From JACVRW01 sp963734025 (GTDB taxonomy: Bacteria > Actinomycetota > Thermoleophilia > Solirubrobacterales > Thermoleophilaceae): 64,000 bases of DNA. Made by a program: the position numbers and the translations under genes. Under the pieces are notes generated by a model, which did not search any database, had not been told where the DNA came from, and saw only the letters and a program-made list of their open reading frames with translations. Where the stretch lies: positions 1 to 64,000 of the forward strand of contig CAVTFR010000020.1 of the NCBI GenBank assembly GCA_963734025.1, written 5' to 3'. Of the stretch, positions 41,531-50,616 are shown in pieces (the stretch's first letter is position 1; each line of letters starts with the position of its first letter).

Positions 41531-42604
41531 GTGGGCCCCGCGGCGACAACCGCGGCCCGCGGCCGTCCCGTCCCGGGCACCGCCGGAGCGCCGCTCGGGG
41601 TGGGGCTGATCGGCGCCGGGCGGATCGGCTCGACGCACGCGCGCCTGCTCGCCGGTGAGGTGCCGGGGGCCCGCGTTGCCGCGGTCGCCGACACCCGGCC
41701 CGAGGCGGCTCGCGCGCTCAGCGCCGAGCTGGGGGTGCGGACCGTGCCGAGTGCGGAGGAGCTGCTCGCCGACCCCGACGTCGAGGCGGTGGCGATCTGC
41801 TCGAGCACCGACTCGCACGCAGCGCTGCTGCTCGCGGCGGCCGAGGCCCGCAAGCCCGTCTTCTGCGAGAAGCCCGTCTCGCTCGAGCTGGCCGAGATGG
41901 ACCGCGCGCTCGGCGCGATCGAGGACGCGGGCGTGCCGTTCCAGATCGGCTTCAACCGCCGCTTCGACCCCTCGCACGCGGCGGTGCGGGCGGCCGTCGC
42001 CGACGGCACGGTCGGCGAGCCGCACCTGGTGCGGATCACGAGCCGCGACCCCGAGCCGCCGCCGCTCGCGTACGTGCTCGTGTCAGGCGGGATCTTCCTG
42101 GACATGACGATCCACGACTTCGACATGGCCCGCTTCGTCACCGGCAGCGAGGTCGTGGAGGTCTTCGCGCGCGGCGCACTGCGCTTCGAGCGGTCCTACG
42201 AGCAGGCGCATGACGTCGACACGGCGGTCGTCACCCTCACCCACGAGAGCGGCTGCCTCACGGTGATCGACAACAGCCGGCGGGCGCCCTACGGCTACGA
42301 CCAGCGCGTCGAGGTGCTCGGCTCGCGCGGCATGGCGGCCTCGGAGAACCCCTTCTCCCACACCGGCCTCGTCCGCACGGCCGAGGGAACCCGAACGGCC
42401 GTGCCGCAGGCATTCTTCGTCGAGCGCTACCGGGTGAGCTACGTGCGCCAGTGGACCGCGTTCGTGCAGGCCGTCGCGGCGGGCGAGCCGCCGCCCGTGA
42501 CGACGCGCGACGCACGCGCGCCGCTCGTGATCGGGCTCACGGCGCAACGCTCGCTCGACGAGGGTAGGCCGGTGCGCGTCGAGGAGGTGGCCGCGGTTCG
42601 ATGA
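41531..42604 (+). CDS. iolG: Inositol 2-dehydrogenase
   Basis: 357 residues, GTG immediately after the previous stop. Gfo/Idh/MocA fold: G-A-G-R-I-G-S-T-H, then E-K-P-V-S-L, and the IolG-type F-L-D-M-T-I-H-D-F-D-M-A-R-F with the catalytic Asp/His. It oxidises myo-inositol to scyllo-inosose with NAD+. This is the first catabolic step, feeding IolE. About 25 extra Ala/Gly residues precede the domain, so the start may be later, but the junction suggests coupling. Confidence 0.88.
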   Translation: MGPAATTAARGRPVPGTAGAPLGVGLIGAGRIGSTHARLLAGEVPGARVAAVADTRPEAARALSAELGVRTVPSAEELLADPDVEAVAICSSTDSHAALLLAAAEARKPVFCEKPVSLELAEMDRALGAIEDAGVPFQIGFNRRFDPSHAAVRAAVADGTVGEPHLVRITSRDPEPPPLAYVLVSGGIFLDMTIHDFDMARFVTGSEVVEVFARGALRFERSYEQAHDVDTAVVTLTHESGCLTVIDNSRRAPYGYDQRVEVLGSRGMAASENPFSHTGLVRTAEGTRTAVPQAFFVERYRVSYVRQWTAFVQAVAAGEPPPVTTRDARAPLVIGLTAQRSLDEGRPVRVEEVAAVR

Positions 42605-43509
42605 GGGTCTACCTGACCGGTGGCCGCGGGTTCGTCGGCTCGAACATCGCCGCCGTATTCGAGGCCGAGGGTGTGGAGCTGCTCGCGCCCACCCGCGGGG
42701 ACGTCGACGTGACCGACGGCCCGGCCGTCGCAGCCTCGGTTGCGGCGTTCGGGCCGGACGCGATCGTCCACTGCGCGATCCTCAACGACTTCGTTGCGCT
42801 CCTGACCCGGCGCCGGCAGGCGTGGGACGCCTATGTCGGAAGCACTCGCGCGCTCGCCGATGCCGCCAACGACGCCGGCGCCCAGCTCGTGCTGGTCTCG
42901 ACCGACTGGGTCTTCGACGGCACCCAGGGCGGCGCAGATGAAGCGACGCCCCCGAACCCGATCAACGCGTACGGCTTCCTCAAGGCCGCCTCCGAGCTGG
43001 TCGTGGCCGAGCGCGCCGCGCTTGGCGCGGTGGCGCGCCTGTCCGGCGTCAACGGCGTTCATCGTGCGCGCCCTGAGGTGCCGCGGCGCCAGGACGCCGG
43101 ATTTGGCTACTTCGTGACTTCGATCGTGGACGCGCTCGGCGAGGGCCGGCGCTTCACGGTCTGGGAGGGCGGGGCGATCAACATGGTCGCGAGCCCTGTG
43201 CTGGCGAGCACAGCCGCCCGGCTCATCCACGGCATCGTCGAGCGCCGCCTTGGAGGCGTCTTCCACTGCTGCAGCGCGGAGCCGATCGACCGCCGCGCGC
43301 TGGCGCTGCGGACCGCCCAGGCATTCGACCTCGATCCGGAACTGCTCGACTTCGGTCCGCCGCCGGCCAACGCGCTGCCGCTCGGGCCGGTTCCGTTTGA
43401 CACGAGTCTCAGCGGCCCCGCCACAGAGCACGCACTCGAGACGCGCTTGCCCGAAGTGGACTCGCTGCTCGCGGGGCTGCGCGCCGAGCGCGAGGAGAGC
43501 CTCGTATGA
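42601..43509 (+). CDS. Extended SDR / RmlD-like oxidoreductase, inositol operon
   Basis: 302 residues. N-terminal G-G-R-G-F-V-G-S-N nucleotide motif, then V-S-T-D-W-V-F-D-G and the catalytic A-Y-G-F-L-K (Y-x3-K). It resembles RmlD-type dTDP-sugar reductases or SDR epimerases. It has no defined step in the standard inositol pathway. It might handle a keto intermediate or a related cyclitol. It sits tightly between iolG and iolC with 4-base overlaps on both sides. Confidence 0.8.
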   Translation: MRVYLTGGRGFVGSNIAAVFEAEGVELLAPTRGDVDVTDGPAVAASVAAFGPDAIVHCAILNDFVALLTRRRQAWDAYVGSTRALADAANDAGAQLVLVSTDWVFDGTQGGADEATPPNPINAYGFLKAASELVVAERAALGAVARLSGVNGVHRARPEVPRRQDAGFGYFVTSIVDALGEGRRFTVWEGGAINMVASPVLASTAARLIHGIVERRLGGVFHCCSAEPIDRRALALRTAQAFDLDPELLDFGPPPANALPLGPVPFDTSLSGPATEHALETRLPEVDSLLAGLRAEREESLV

Positions 43510-44468
43510 GCGACCGCTTCGACGTCATCACGATGGGCCGGGTCGGGGTCGACCTGTATCCCGAGCAGATCGGCGTCCGCCTCGAGGACGTGCGCACGTT
43601 CCAGAAGTCGCTCGGCGGCAGCGCGACCAACGTCGCGGTGGCGGCCGCTCGCCTCGGCGCGCGCTCGGCAGTCGTGACCAAGGTCGGCGACGACGCGTTC
43701 GGGAACTACGTGCGCGAGGCCCTGGACGGCTTCGGCGTCGACCGCCGCTGGGTCGGGACCGACCCCGAGCTGCGCACGCCGCTCGTCTTCTGCGAGATCC
43801 ACCCGCCGGACGACTTCCCGCTGCTCTTCTACCGCGAGCCGAAGGCGCCCGACCTGAACCTCGACCCCGAGGAGCTCGACCTCGACGCGATCCGGGCGGC
43901 GCGGCTCCTGTGGACGACCGGCACCGGCCTGTCACAGGAGCCGAGCCGCGCCGCGACCGTGCTGGCGCTCGAGGCGCGCCAGTCCTCGCCGGAGGGCGCC
44001 ATCACCGTCCACGACCTCGACCACCGGCCGATGTTCTGGCCGGACGCCGAGGAGGCGGGCCGCTGGGCGCGGGCGGCGATCCGGCTCGCGACGGTCGCGG
44101 TCGGCAACCAGTCCGAGGTCGAGGTGGCGGTCGGCACGCGCGATCCGCACGAGGCGGCGGTCGCGCTGCTCGAGCTCGGCGTCGAGCTGGCGATCGTCAA
44201 GCGCGGCCCCGACGGGGTGCTCGCGCGGACGAGAGACACACTGATCGAGCTCGACCCGGTGCGGCTCGAGGTGCTAAACGGGCTGGGAGCGGGAGACGCC
44301 TTCGGCGGAGCGCTGGCGTACGCGCTCGTGAACGGCTGGGAGGCGGAGCGGGCGCTGCGGCTCGCGAACGCGGCGGGCGCGCTCGTGGCCTCGCGGCTCG
44401 CCTGCGCCGACGACATGCCGACGCTCGACGAGTTGAAGGAGCTGGTCGGAGAGGAGATCGAGGCATGA
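43506..44468 (+). CDS. iolC: 5-dehydro-2-deoxygluconokinase
   Basis: 320 residues. PfkB fold: G-R-V-G-V-D-L-Y-P near the start, S-L-G-G-S-A-T-N-V-A-V, and the anion-hole and base motif N-G-L-G-A-G-D-A-F. It phosphorylates 5-dehydro-2-deoxygluconate with ATP. The length is that of a plain kinase, without the DUF2090/aldolase-like extension fused to some IolC proteins. Cytoplasmic. Coupled to iolD. Confidence 0.88.
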   Translation: MSDRFDVITMGRVGVDLYPEQIGVRLEDVRTFQKSLGGSATNVAVAAARLGARSAVVTKVGDDAFGNYVREALDGFGVDRRWVGTDPELRTPLVFCEIHPPDDFPLLFYREPKAPDLNLDPEELDLDAIRAARLLWTTGTGLSQEPSRAATVLALEARQSSPEGAITVHDLDHRPMFWPDAEEAGRWARAAIRLATVAVGNQSEVEVAVGTRDPHEAAVALLELGVELAIVKRGPDGVLARTRDTLIELDPVRLEVLNGLGAGDAFGGALAYALVNGWEAERALRLANAAGALVASRLACADDMPTLDELKELVGEEIEA

Positions 44469-46369
44469 CCGAGCGGTTGACGGTGGCCCAGGCGCTGGTG
44501 CGCTTCCTGGCCGCCCAGGAGATCGAGCGCGACGGCGAGCGGCGCCGCTTCTTCGGCGGCTGCTGGGGGATCTTCGGCCACGGCAACCTGTCCGGGCTGG
44601 GCCAGGCGCTTCACCAGCATCGCGACCTCTTCCGCTATCGGCAGGCACGCAACGAGCAGGCGATGGTCCACATCGCCTCCGGCTACGCGCGCCAGCTGAA
44701 CCGGCTCGGGACGTTCGCCTGCACGAGCTCCGTCGGGCCCGGCGCCACCAACATGGTCACCGGCGCGGCGCTCGCCACCGTCAACCGCCTACCCGTGCTG
44801 CTGCTGCCCGGCGACACCTTCGCCACGCGCGCGCCCCATCCCGTGCTCCAGCAGCTCGAGGCGCCGCACGACGCGACGATGTCGGTAAACGACTGCTTCC
44901 GGCCGGTGTCGCGCTTCTTCGACCGCGTCACGCGGCCGGAGCAGATCGTGCCCTCGGCGCTCGAGGCGCTGCGCGTGCTCACCGACCCGGCCGAGACGGG
45001 GGCCGTGACGCTCGCGCTGCCCGAGGACGTGCAGACCGAGGCGCTCGACGTGCCGGCCTCGTTCCTCGAGCCGCGCGTGTGGACGGTCTTCCGGCGGCCG
45101 CCGGCCGGCGACGCGCTGGCGCGCGCGGCCGAGCTCGCCCGCGCCGCGCGCCGCCCGCTGATCGTGGCCGGCGGCGGCGTGATCTACTCGGAGGCGACCG
45201 AGGAGCTGCGCGCGCTCGCCGAGGCTGCGGGCATCCCCGTCTGCGAGACGCAGGCGGGCCGCGGCGCGCTTCCGTCGGAGCACCCGTTCGCCCTCGGCGC
45301 GGTCGGCGCGACCGGCACGCTCGCGGCTAACCGGCTCGCCCGCGAAGCCGATCTCGTGATCGGGGTGGGCACTCGCTGGAGCGACTTCACGACGGCCTCG
45401 AAATCGGCCTTCCAGGACCCGGGCGTGCGCTTCGTGAACATCAACGTGGCGAGCTTCGACGCCGCCAAGCACAGCGGCCTGGCGCTCGAGGCCGACGCCA
45501 AGCTCGCGCTCGCCGAGCTGACCGAGGCGCTCGAAGGACACCGCGCGGACGAGGCCTGGAGCCGGCGCGCCTCCGACGAGGCCCGCGCCTGGGGCGAGGA
45601 GGTCGCGCGCCTCACGCACGCGGACCATGCGCCGCTGCCGAGCCAGGCCGAGGTGATCGGCGCCGTCAACGAGGCGGCCGGGCCGCGCGACGTCGTGGTC
45701 TGCGCCGCCGGCTCGATGCCCGGCGACCTGCACAAGCTCTGGCGCGCGCGCGACCCGAAGGGCTACCACGTCGAGTACGGCTACTCGTGCATGGGCTACG
45801 AGCTGCCGGGCGGCATGGGCATCAAGCTCGCCGCGCCCGACCGCGAGGTGTTCGTGATGGTCGGCGACGGCTCTTGGCTGATGGCGCCCGGCGACCTCGT
45901 CACGGCCGTCGCGGAGGGCGTGAAGCTCGTGATCGTGCTCGTCGACAACCACGGCTACGCCTCGATCGGAGCGCTGTCCCGCTCGATCGGCGACGCCGGC
46001 TTCGGCACCCACTACCGGCGCGGCGCGAACGGCGCCCCGGCCCTCGACGCGGAAAGCGGCGACGGGCCTGCCGGGGAGCTCGAAGCGCTGCCGATCGACC
46101 TCGGCGCGAGCGCTGAGGCGCTCGGCGCGCGGCTCCTGCGGGCGCGCGGCATCGACGAGCTGCGCGACGCCCTCGAGACCGCCAAGGCCGAAAGCGGCCC
46201 CGTCGTCGTCCACGTCGAGGTCGACCGCTACGCGGGCGTGCCCAGCTACGAGGGCTGGTGGGACGTGCCGGTGGCCGAGGTGTCCGATGACCCGGCCGTC
46301 CGCGCCGCACGCGAGGAATACGAGCGCGCGCGCGCGGACCAGCGCAGCTACGTGGAGGGGACGTCGTGA
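44465..46369 (+). CDS. iolD: 3D-(3,5/4)-trihydroxycyclohexane-1,2-dione hydrolase
   Basis: 634 residues from ATG 44465. Thiamine-diphosphate enzyme: the N-terminal pyrimidine-binding domain has R-N-E-Q-A-M-V-H with the catalytic Glu; the C-terminal ThDP motif V-G-D-G-S-W to V-D-N-H-G-Y is near 465-500. It opens the ring of the dione to 5-deoxyglucuronate. The usual size is ~620-640. A larger open frame starting far upstream (43250) is only overlap with iolC. Confidence 0.9.
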   Translation: MTERLTVAQALVRFLAAQEIERDGERRRFFGGCWGIFGHGNLSGLGQALHQHRDLFRYRQARNEQAMVHIASGYARQLNRLGTFACTSSVGPGATNMVTGAALATVNRLPVLLLPGDTFATRAPHPVLQQLEAPHDATMSVNDCFRPVSRFFDRVTRPEQIVPSALEALRVLTDPAETGAVTLALPEDVQTEALDVPASFLEPRVWTVFRRPPAGDALARAAELARAARRPLIVAGGGVIYSEATEELRALAEAAGIPVCETQAGRGALPSEHPFALGAVGATGTLAANRLAREADLVIGVGTRWSDFTTASKSAFQDPGVRFVNINVASFDAAKHSGLALEADAKLALAELTEALEGHRADEAWSRRASDEARAWGEEVARLTHADHAPLPSQAEVIGAVNEAAGPRDVVVCAAGSMPGDLHKLWRARDPKGYHVEYGYSCMGYELPGGMGIKLAAPDREVFVMVGDGSWLMAPGDLVTAVAEGVKLVIVLVDNHGYASIGALSRSIGDAGFGTHYRRGANGAPALDAESGDGPAGELEALPIDLGASAEALGARLLRARGIDELRDALETAKAESGPVVVHVEVDRYAGVPSYEGWWDVPVAEVSDDPAVRAAREEYERARADQRSYVEGTS

Positions 46370-47199
46370 GCCGTCTCCTCGTGCGGCCGCGAAAGCAGCC
46401 GGCCCAGGACGGCAGCCTCGTCCTGGTGACCCCGGAGTCGGCGGGCTGGACGCACGTCGGCTTCGAGGTGCTCACGCTCGCCGAGGGCCGGCTCGTCCGC
46501 CGGGGCACCGGCGTCCGCGAGCTATGCGTCGTCGTGATCGAGGGCAGCGCGCACGTGCGCTCCGAGCACGGCGAGTGGCACGACCTCGGTGGCCGCGTCG
46601 ACCCGTTCTCGGGGATGCCGGACGCCGCCTACCTTCCTCCGGAGACAACCCTCTCCCTCCAGGGTGGCCGGGGCGGGGCGGAGCTCGCGCTCTGCTTCGC
46701 CCCGGCAGCCTCCGGCGCCGTGCCGCGCGTGCTGCCGGGCGCCGAGGTGGAGGTGGAGGTGCGCGGGCACGGGGCGCAGGAGCGGCGCATCCACCCGATC
46801 CTGATGGGGAACCGCGAGGCCGATTCGCTGCTCGTCTGCGAGGTGCTGACCCCGGAGGGCCACTGGTCGAGCTACCCGCCGCACAAGCATGACCGCGAAG
46901 CGCTGCCCGAGGAGTCGCTGCTCGAGGAGACCTACTATCACCGCGTTTCGCCGCCCCGCGGGTTCGCGCTGCAGCGGGTCTATACGGGCGACGGGCAGCT
47001 CGACGAGTCGCTGGCGGCACGCGACCGCGACGTGGTGCTCGTGCCGCGCGGCTACCACACGGTCTCGGCGCCCCCCGGCTATGAGCTGTATTACTTGAAC
47101 GTGATGGCCGGCCCGGCGCGAGCCTGGGCGATCGCCAACGACCCCGACCATGAGTGGACTCTCGATGGAAGCCGCAACTCAGACTCGCCTGCTCGATAA
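46366..47199 (+). CDS. iolB: 5-deoxy-glucuronate isomerase
   Basis: 277 residues, GTG start. Double cupin: metal-site H-K-H-D with E nearby in P-P-H-K-H-D, and Y-Y-H-R near the middle, R-G-Y-H-T near the end. It isomerises 5-deoxyglucuronate to 5-dehydro-2-deoxygluconate, between IolD and IolC. Its 3' end overlaps the dehydrogenase gene by up to 50 bases. Confidence 0.88.
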   Translation: MSRLLVRPRKQPAQDGSLVLVTPESAGWTHVGFEVLTLAEGRLVRRGTGVRELCVVVIEGSAHVRSEHGEWHDLGGRVDPFSGMPDAAYLPPETTLSLQGGRGGAELALCFAPAASGAVPRVLPGAEVEVEVRGHGAQERRIHPILMGNREADSLLVCEVLTPEGHWSSYPPHKHDREALPEESLLEETYYHRVSPPRGFALQRVYTGDGQLDESLAARDRDVVLVPRGYHTVSAPPGYELYYLNVMAGPARAWAIANDPDHEWTLDGSRNSDSPAR

Positions 47200-48658
47200 C
47201 TACATCGCCGGGAAGTGGACCGCCTCCGCGGGCACCGAGGCGCTCGACGTCACGAACCCCGCCAGCGGCGAGACGCTCGCGCGGGTGCCGCTCTCGTCGG
47301 CCGCCGACCTCGACGCTGCGGTCGCCGCCGCGCGTGCCGCGCTTCCGGTATGGCGCGACGTGTCGGTGATCGGGCGGGCCCGGCTCCTGTTCGGCCTTCG
47401 CGAGGGCCTCAACAACCGCCGCGAGGACCTGGCCCGCTCTGTGACGACCGAGATGGGCAAGACGATCGGCGACGCGCGCGCGGAGGTCGCCCGCATGATC
47501 GAGATGGTCGAGGCGGCTTGCGCGATCCCCACGACCATGCAGGGCCGCATCCTCGAGGACGTCTCGCGCAACATCGACGCGGAGACGATCCGCCAGCCGG
47601 TCGGCGTCTGCGCGGCGATCGTGCCGTTCAACTTCCCGGCGATGGTCCCGTTCTGGTTCCTGCCGTTCGCGATCGCGTGCGGGAACACGTTCGTGCTGAA
47701 GCCCTCCGAGCAGGTGCCGCTGACGCAGCAGCTTGCCTTCGAGGTCCTCGACTCGCTCGACCTGCCGGACGGCGTCGTCAACCTCGTCAACGGCGGGCGC
47801 GAGGTCGTCGAGGGCATCCTCGACCATCCCGGCATCGACGCCGTCTCGTTCGTGGGCAGCGCGCCGGTCGCGCGCATCGTCTACGAGCGCTCGGCCAAGG
47901 CCGGCAAGCGCGTGCAGGCGCTCGGCGGGGCGAAGAACCACATGGTGGTGATGCCGGACGCCGTGATCGACGCGACCGTCAAGGGCATCATGGGCTCGGC
48001 CTTCGGGGCGGCGGGCCAGCGCTGCATGGCGGGCTCGGTCGTCGTCACGGTCGGCGACGCGCGCGAGCGGCTGCTGCCGGCGCTGCGCGAAGCGGCGGAG
48101 TCGGTGCGAGTCGGCGACGGGCTCGACGAGGACACGGAGCTCGGCCCGGTCGTCTCAGAGAGGGCCAAGGAGCGCATCCTGTCGATGATCGACAGGGGCC
48201 TCGAGGAGGGCGCCTCCCTGCTCGTCGACGGACGCGGCGCGGGCGACGAAGGCGGTTGCTACGTCGGCGCGACCATCCTCGACGGCGCCACGCCCGAGAT
48301 GGACATCGTGAGCGAGGAGATCTTCGGGCCCGTGCTCTCGCTCGTCCACGTCGAGACCCTCGACGAGGCGATCGAGGCCGTCTCGAAGAGCCGCTTCGGC
48401 AACGGCGTGTCAATCTTCACCGAGTCCGGCGCCGCGGTGCGGCGGTTCAAGCACGACGTCGAGGCCGGCATGGTGGGCGTCAACATCGGCGTTGCCGCGC
48501 CCGTGGCGTTCTTCCCGTTCTCGGGCTGGAAGGACAGCTTCCTCGGCGACCTGCACGCCCACGGGCCGGACGCGGTCGAGTTCTACACGCGCAAGAAGAC
48601 GATCACGAGCCGCTACTACTCGGGCGGCGAGAGCGGCCGCTACTTCGTCGAGAGCTAG
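47150..48658 (+). CDS. mmsA: Methylmalonate-semialdehyde dehydrogenase (CoA-acylating)
   Basis: 502 residues from ATG 47150 (ATG 47165 possible). Aldehyde-dehydrogenase fold: P-F-N-F-P-A-M-V-P, F-V-G-S, catalytic Cys in G-Q-R-C-M near residue 291, E-E-I-F-G-P. The MmsA/IolA type converts malonate semialdehyde to acetyl-CoA and CO2, the last step. It closes the operon; its stop overlaps the convergent ECF41 stop by 4 bases. Confidence 0.9.
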   Translation: MSGLSMEAATQTRLLDNYIAGKWTASAGTEALDVTNPASGETLARVPLSSAADLDAAVAAARAALPVWRDVSVIGRARLLFGLREGLNNRREDLARSVTTEMGKTIGDARAEVARMIEMVEAACAIPTTMQGRILEDVSRNIDAETIRQPVGVCAAIVPFNFPAMVPFWFLPFAIACGNTFVLKPSEQVPLTQQLAFEVLDSLDLPDGVVNLVNGGREVVEGILDHPGIDAVSFVGSAPVARIVYERSAKAGKRVQALGGAKNHMVVMPDAVIDATVKGIMGSAFGAAGQRCMAGSVVVTVGDARERLLPALREAAESVRVGDGLDEDTELGPVVSERAKERILSMIDRGLEEGASLLVDGRGAGDEGGCYVGATILDGATPEMDIVSEEIFGPVLSLVHVETLDEAIEAVSKSRFGNGVSIFTESGAAVRRFKHDVEAGMVGVNIGVAAPVAFFPFSGWKDSFLGDLHAHGPDAVEFYTRKKTITSRYYSGGESGRYFVES

Positions 48659-49581
48659 TCGCTCCTCGAGCGGCGCCGCAGGAACGCGTAGGGGTCGGCG
48701 AGCGGGCCGAGGTGCTGCAGCTTGTCCGGATTGACCACGGAGTTGATCGCCTGGATGCGGCCGTCCGCGATGTCGAACACGAGCACCCCCAGGATCGCCT
48801 CCTCAACCGAATCGATCGTGAGCGCACCCGGCTGGCCATTGACCTCGACCGGCCGGAGCTCGAACCCGCCCGCGAGCTCCCCGGAGCGGGCCCACGAGGC
48901 AAGTATCTTCGCCACGCGCTGGCGGCCCGCGAGCGGCCGCGCGAGGGCGGGCGCCTTGCCGCCGCCGTCGCCGTGCAGGACGACGTCCTCAGCGAGTAGC
49001 GCCTCCAAGTCCTCCAGCTCGCCCTCGCGCGCCGCTGCGATGAAACGCTGCGCCAGCTCGTTGCGCACCTCCTCCGAGGGCTCGTAGCGGGGCTTGTGCT
49101 CCTCGACGTGGCGGCGGGCCCGCGCGGTCAGCTGGCGCACGTTGTCCTCGCTCTTGCCGACGATCTCGGCGATGCGGTCGTAGGGGTAGTCGAAGACCTC
49201 GCGCAGCAGGAAGGCCGCGCGCTGTTCGGGCGAGAGGCTCTCGAGAACGACGAGGAAGGCGAAGGAGAGCGAGTCGGCCAGCTCGGCCTCCCAGGCCGGA
49301 TCGCCCTCCTCCGCGGCGACGAGCGGCTCGGGGAGCCACTCGCCGCTGTAGCTCTCGCGCCGGACCCGCGCGGAGCGGAGCTGGTCGATTGAGAGCCGGG
49401 TGACCACGGTCGACACGTACGCCCGCGGCGACTCGATGCGCTCACCCGACTCGAGCGTGCGGTGCAGGCGCAGAAGGCCCTCCTGGACGACGTCCTCGGC
49501 CTCGCTCACGCTCCCGAGCATGCGGTACGCGATGGCGAACGCCGGCGGCCGCAGCTCCTCGTACAGGTCCGTGCTCGCCAT
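48655..49581 (-). CDS. ECF41-type sigma factor with SnoaL-like C-terminus
   Basis: 308 residues. Regions sigma-2 (A-Y-R-M-L-G-S-V-S-E-A-E-D-V-V-Q-E) and sigma-4 (L-L-R-E-V-F-D-Y-P-Y-D-R-I-A-E-I-V-G) fill the first ~165 residues. The C-terminal ~120 are an NTF2-like domain with D-G-G-G-K near 205 and N-P-D-K-L near 288, both hallmark ECF41 motifs. This domain controls sigma activity in place of an anti-sigma factor. Three bases downstream of the oxidoreductase gene, its usual ECF41 partner. Confidence 0.88.
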   Translation of the reverse strand: MASTDLYEELRPPAFAIAYRMLGSVSEAEDVVQEGLLRLHRTLESGERIESPRAYVSTVVTRLSIDQLRSARVRRESYSGEWLPEPLVAAEEGDPAWEAELADSLSFAFLVVLESLSPEQRAAFLLREVFDYPYDRIAEIVGKSEDNVRQLTARARRHVEEHKPRYEPSEEVRNELAQRFIAAAREGELEDLEALLAEDVVLHGDGGGKAPALARPLAGRQRVAKILASWARSGELAGGFELRPVEVNGQPGALTIDSVEEAILGVLVFDIADGRIQAINSVVNPDKLQHLGPLADPYAFLRRRSRSD

Positions 49582-49584
49582 CGA

Positions 49585-50532
49585 CTAGCCGAGCCCCTTC
49601 GCGAAGCCGTCGCGCCAGCTCGGGTAGCGGAGCTTCCAGCCGAGCTCGCTCTTGGCCTTCTTGTTCGACGAACCGCGCAAGTCGGACATCATGGTGGAGA
49701 CGACCTCGCCGCCGGCGAGCCGCGCGAGCCAGAGCGGGACGTGCCGCGGCGGCTTGGCGCCGACGGCCTTCGCCAGCTCGGGCAGCCACTCGGAGACCGG
49801 CGCCGGCTCGTCGTCGACGACGTTGTAGACGCCGCGAGTGCCGTGCTCGACCGCCTCGACGGTGGCCGACGCCGCGTCCTCGATGTGGATGAACGACCAC
49901 ACGCCGGTGCCCTTGCCGGCCACCGGGAACTTGCGCTGCCGGATCATCTCGACCTGCTCGCCGATGGGCTCGAGGCCAATCGACGTTCCGGGGCCGTAGA
50001 AGCCGCCATAGCGGAGGGCGATGCCCTCGGTCCAGTCGGCGTTTGTCACAGCCTGCTCCAGGTACTTGATCGCGTCGAGCGTCGTGCGAACCTGGGCGGG
50101 CGGCGTCGTGTCGAGCGGGTCGTCCTCCGACTTCACCGTGCCCCCCGTGCGGGCGTACGGCCAGGGAGCGAAGCTCTGGGCGACGAAGCGCTTGACCCCC
50201 ACCGCGCGCCCGGCCGCGAGCAGATGGTCGGTGCCCTCGGTGCGCAGCTGGTTGGTGGTGGCGAAGGCGCGCTGCATGCGCCGCGGGTTGAACGACGCTT
50301 CGATAGCGGTCATCTGGTGGACGATCACGTCCGGCTGCGCCTTGGCCACCGCCTGCGCGACGGCGTCCGGGTCGAGCGCGTCCGCGACGACGGGCGTAGC
50401 GCCGAGCTCGCGCAGCAGCTCCTGCTTCGACTCGCTCCGCGTCATGCCGGTGACCTCGTGTCCGCGCTCCACCAGCTGCTTGACGAGCGGCCTGCCGAGC
50501 GCTCCCGTTGCACCTGCTACGAAGACCTTCAT
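49585..50532 (-). CDS. NAD(P)-dependent epimerase/oxidoreductase, ECF41 partner
   Basis: 315 residues. N-terminal G-A-T-G-A-L-G nucleotide-binding motif, later R-Y-G-G-F-Y-G-P-G-T and H-I-E-D-A-A. Atypical/extended SDR. ECF41 sigma genes lie beside a carboxymuconolactone decarboxylase, oxidoreductase or epimerase gene that is their direct target. This is that gene. Promoter with ECF41 consensus at 50564-50590. Confidence 0.85.
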   Translation of the reverse strand: MKVFVAGATGALGRPLVKQLVERGHEVTGMTRSESKQELLRELGATPVVADALDPDAVAQAVAKAQPDVIVHQMTAIEASFNPRRMQRAFATTNQLRTEGTDHLLAAGRAVGVKRFVAQSFAPWPYARTGGTVKSEDDPLDTTPPAQVRTTLDAIKYLEQAVTNADWTEGIALRYGGFYGPGTSIGLEPIGEQVEMIRQRKFPVAGKGTGVWSFIHIEDAASATVEAVEHGTRGVYNVVDDEPAPVSEWLPELAKAVGAKPPRHVPLWLARLAGGEVVSTMMSDLRGSSNKKAKSELGWKLRYPSWRDGFAKGLG

Positions 50533-50563
50533 TTCGGCTCCTTCTCTCGTTTTCTACCCCTTT

Positions 50564-50590
50564 GACGAGACAGGCCATGCGCGTGTGACA
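50564..50590 (-). promoter_or_regulatory. ECF41 promoter
   Basis: On the minus strand TGTCACA (50590-50584), 16 bases, CGTC (50567-50564). This matches the published ECF41 consensus TGTCACA-N16-CGTC exactly. It drives the oxidoreductase gene and the ECF41 gene after it, an autoregulatory loop. The oxidoreductase start is 31 bases further. Confidence 0.82.
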
Positions 50591-50616
50591 GCAGTTTTGT
50601 CGGGTACTTCGCAGGT

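Noticed and set aside
43250..44464. Upstream extension of the iolD frame to 1039 residues
   Set aside because: It runs through the SDR and iolC genes in another frame with Arg/Pro-rich nonsense; IolD starts at 44465.
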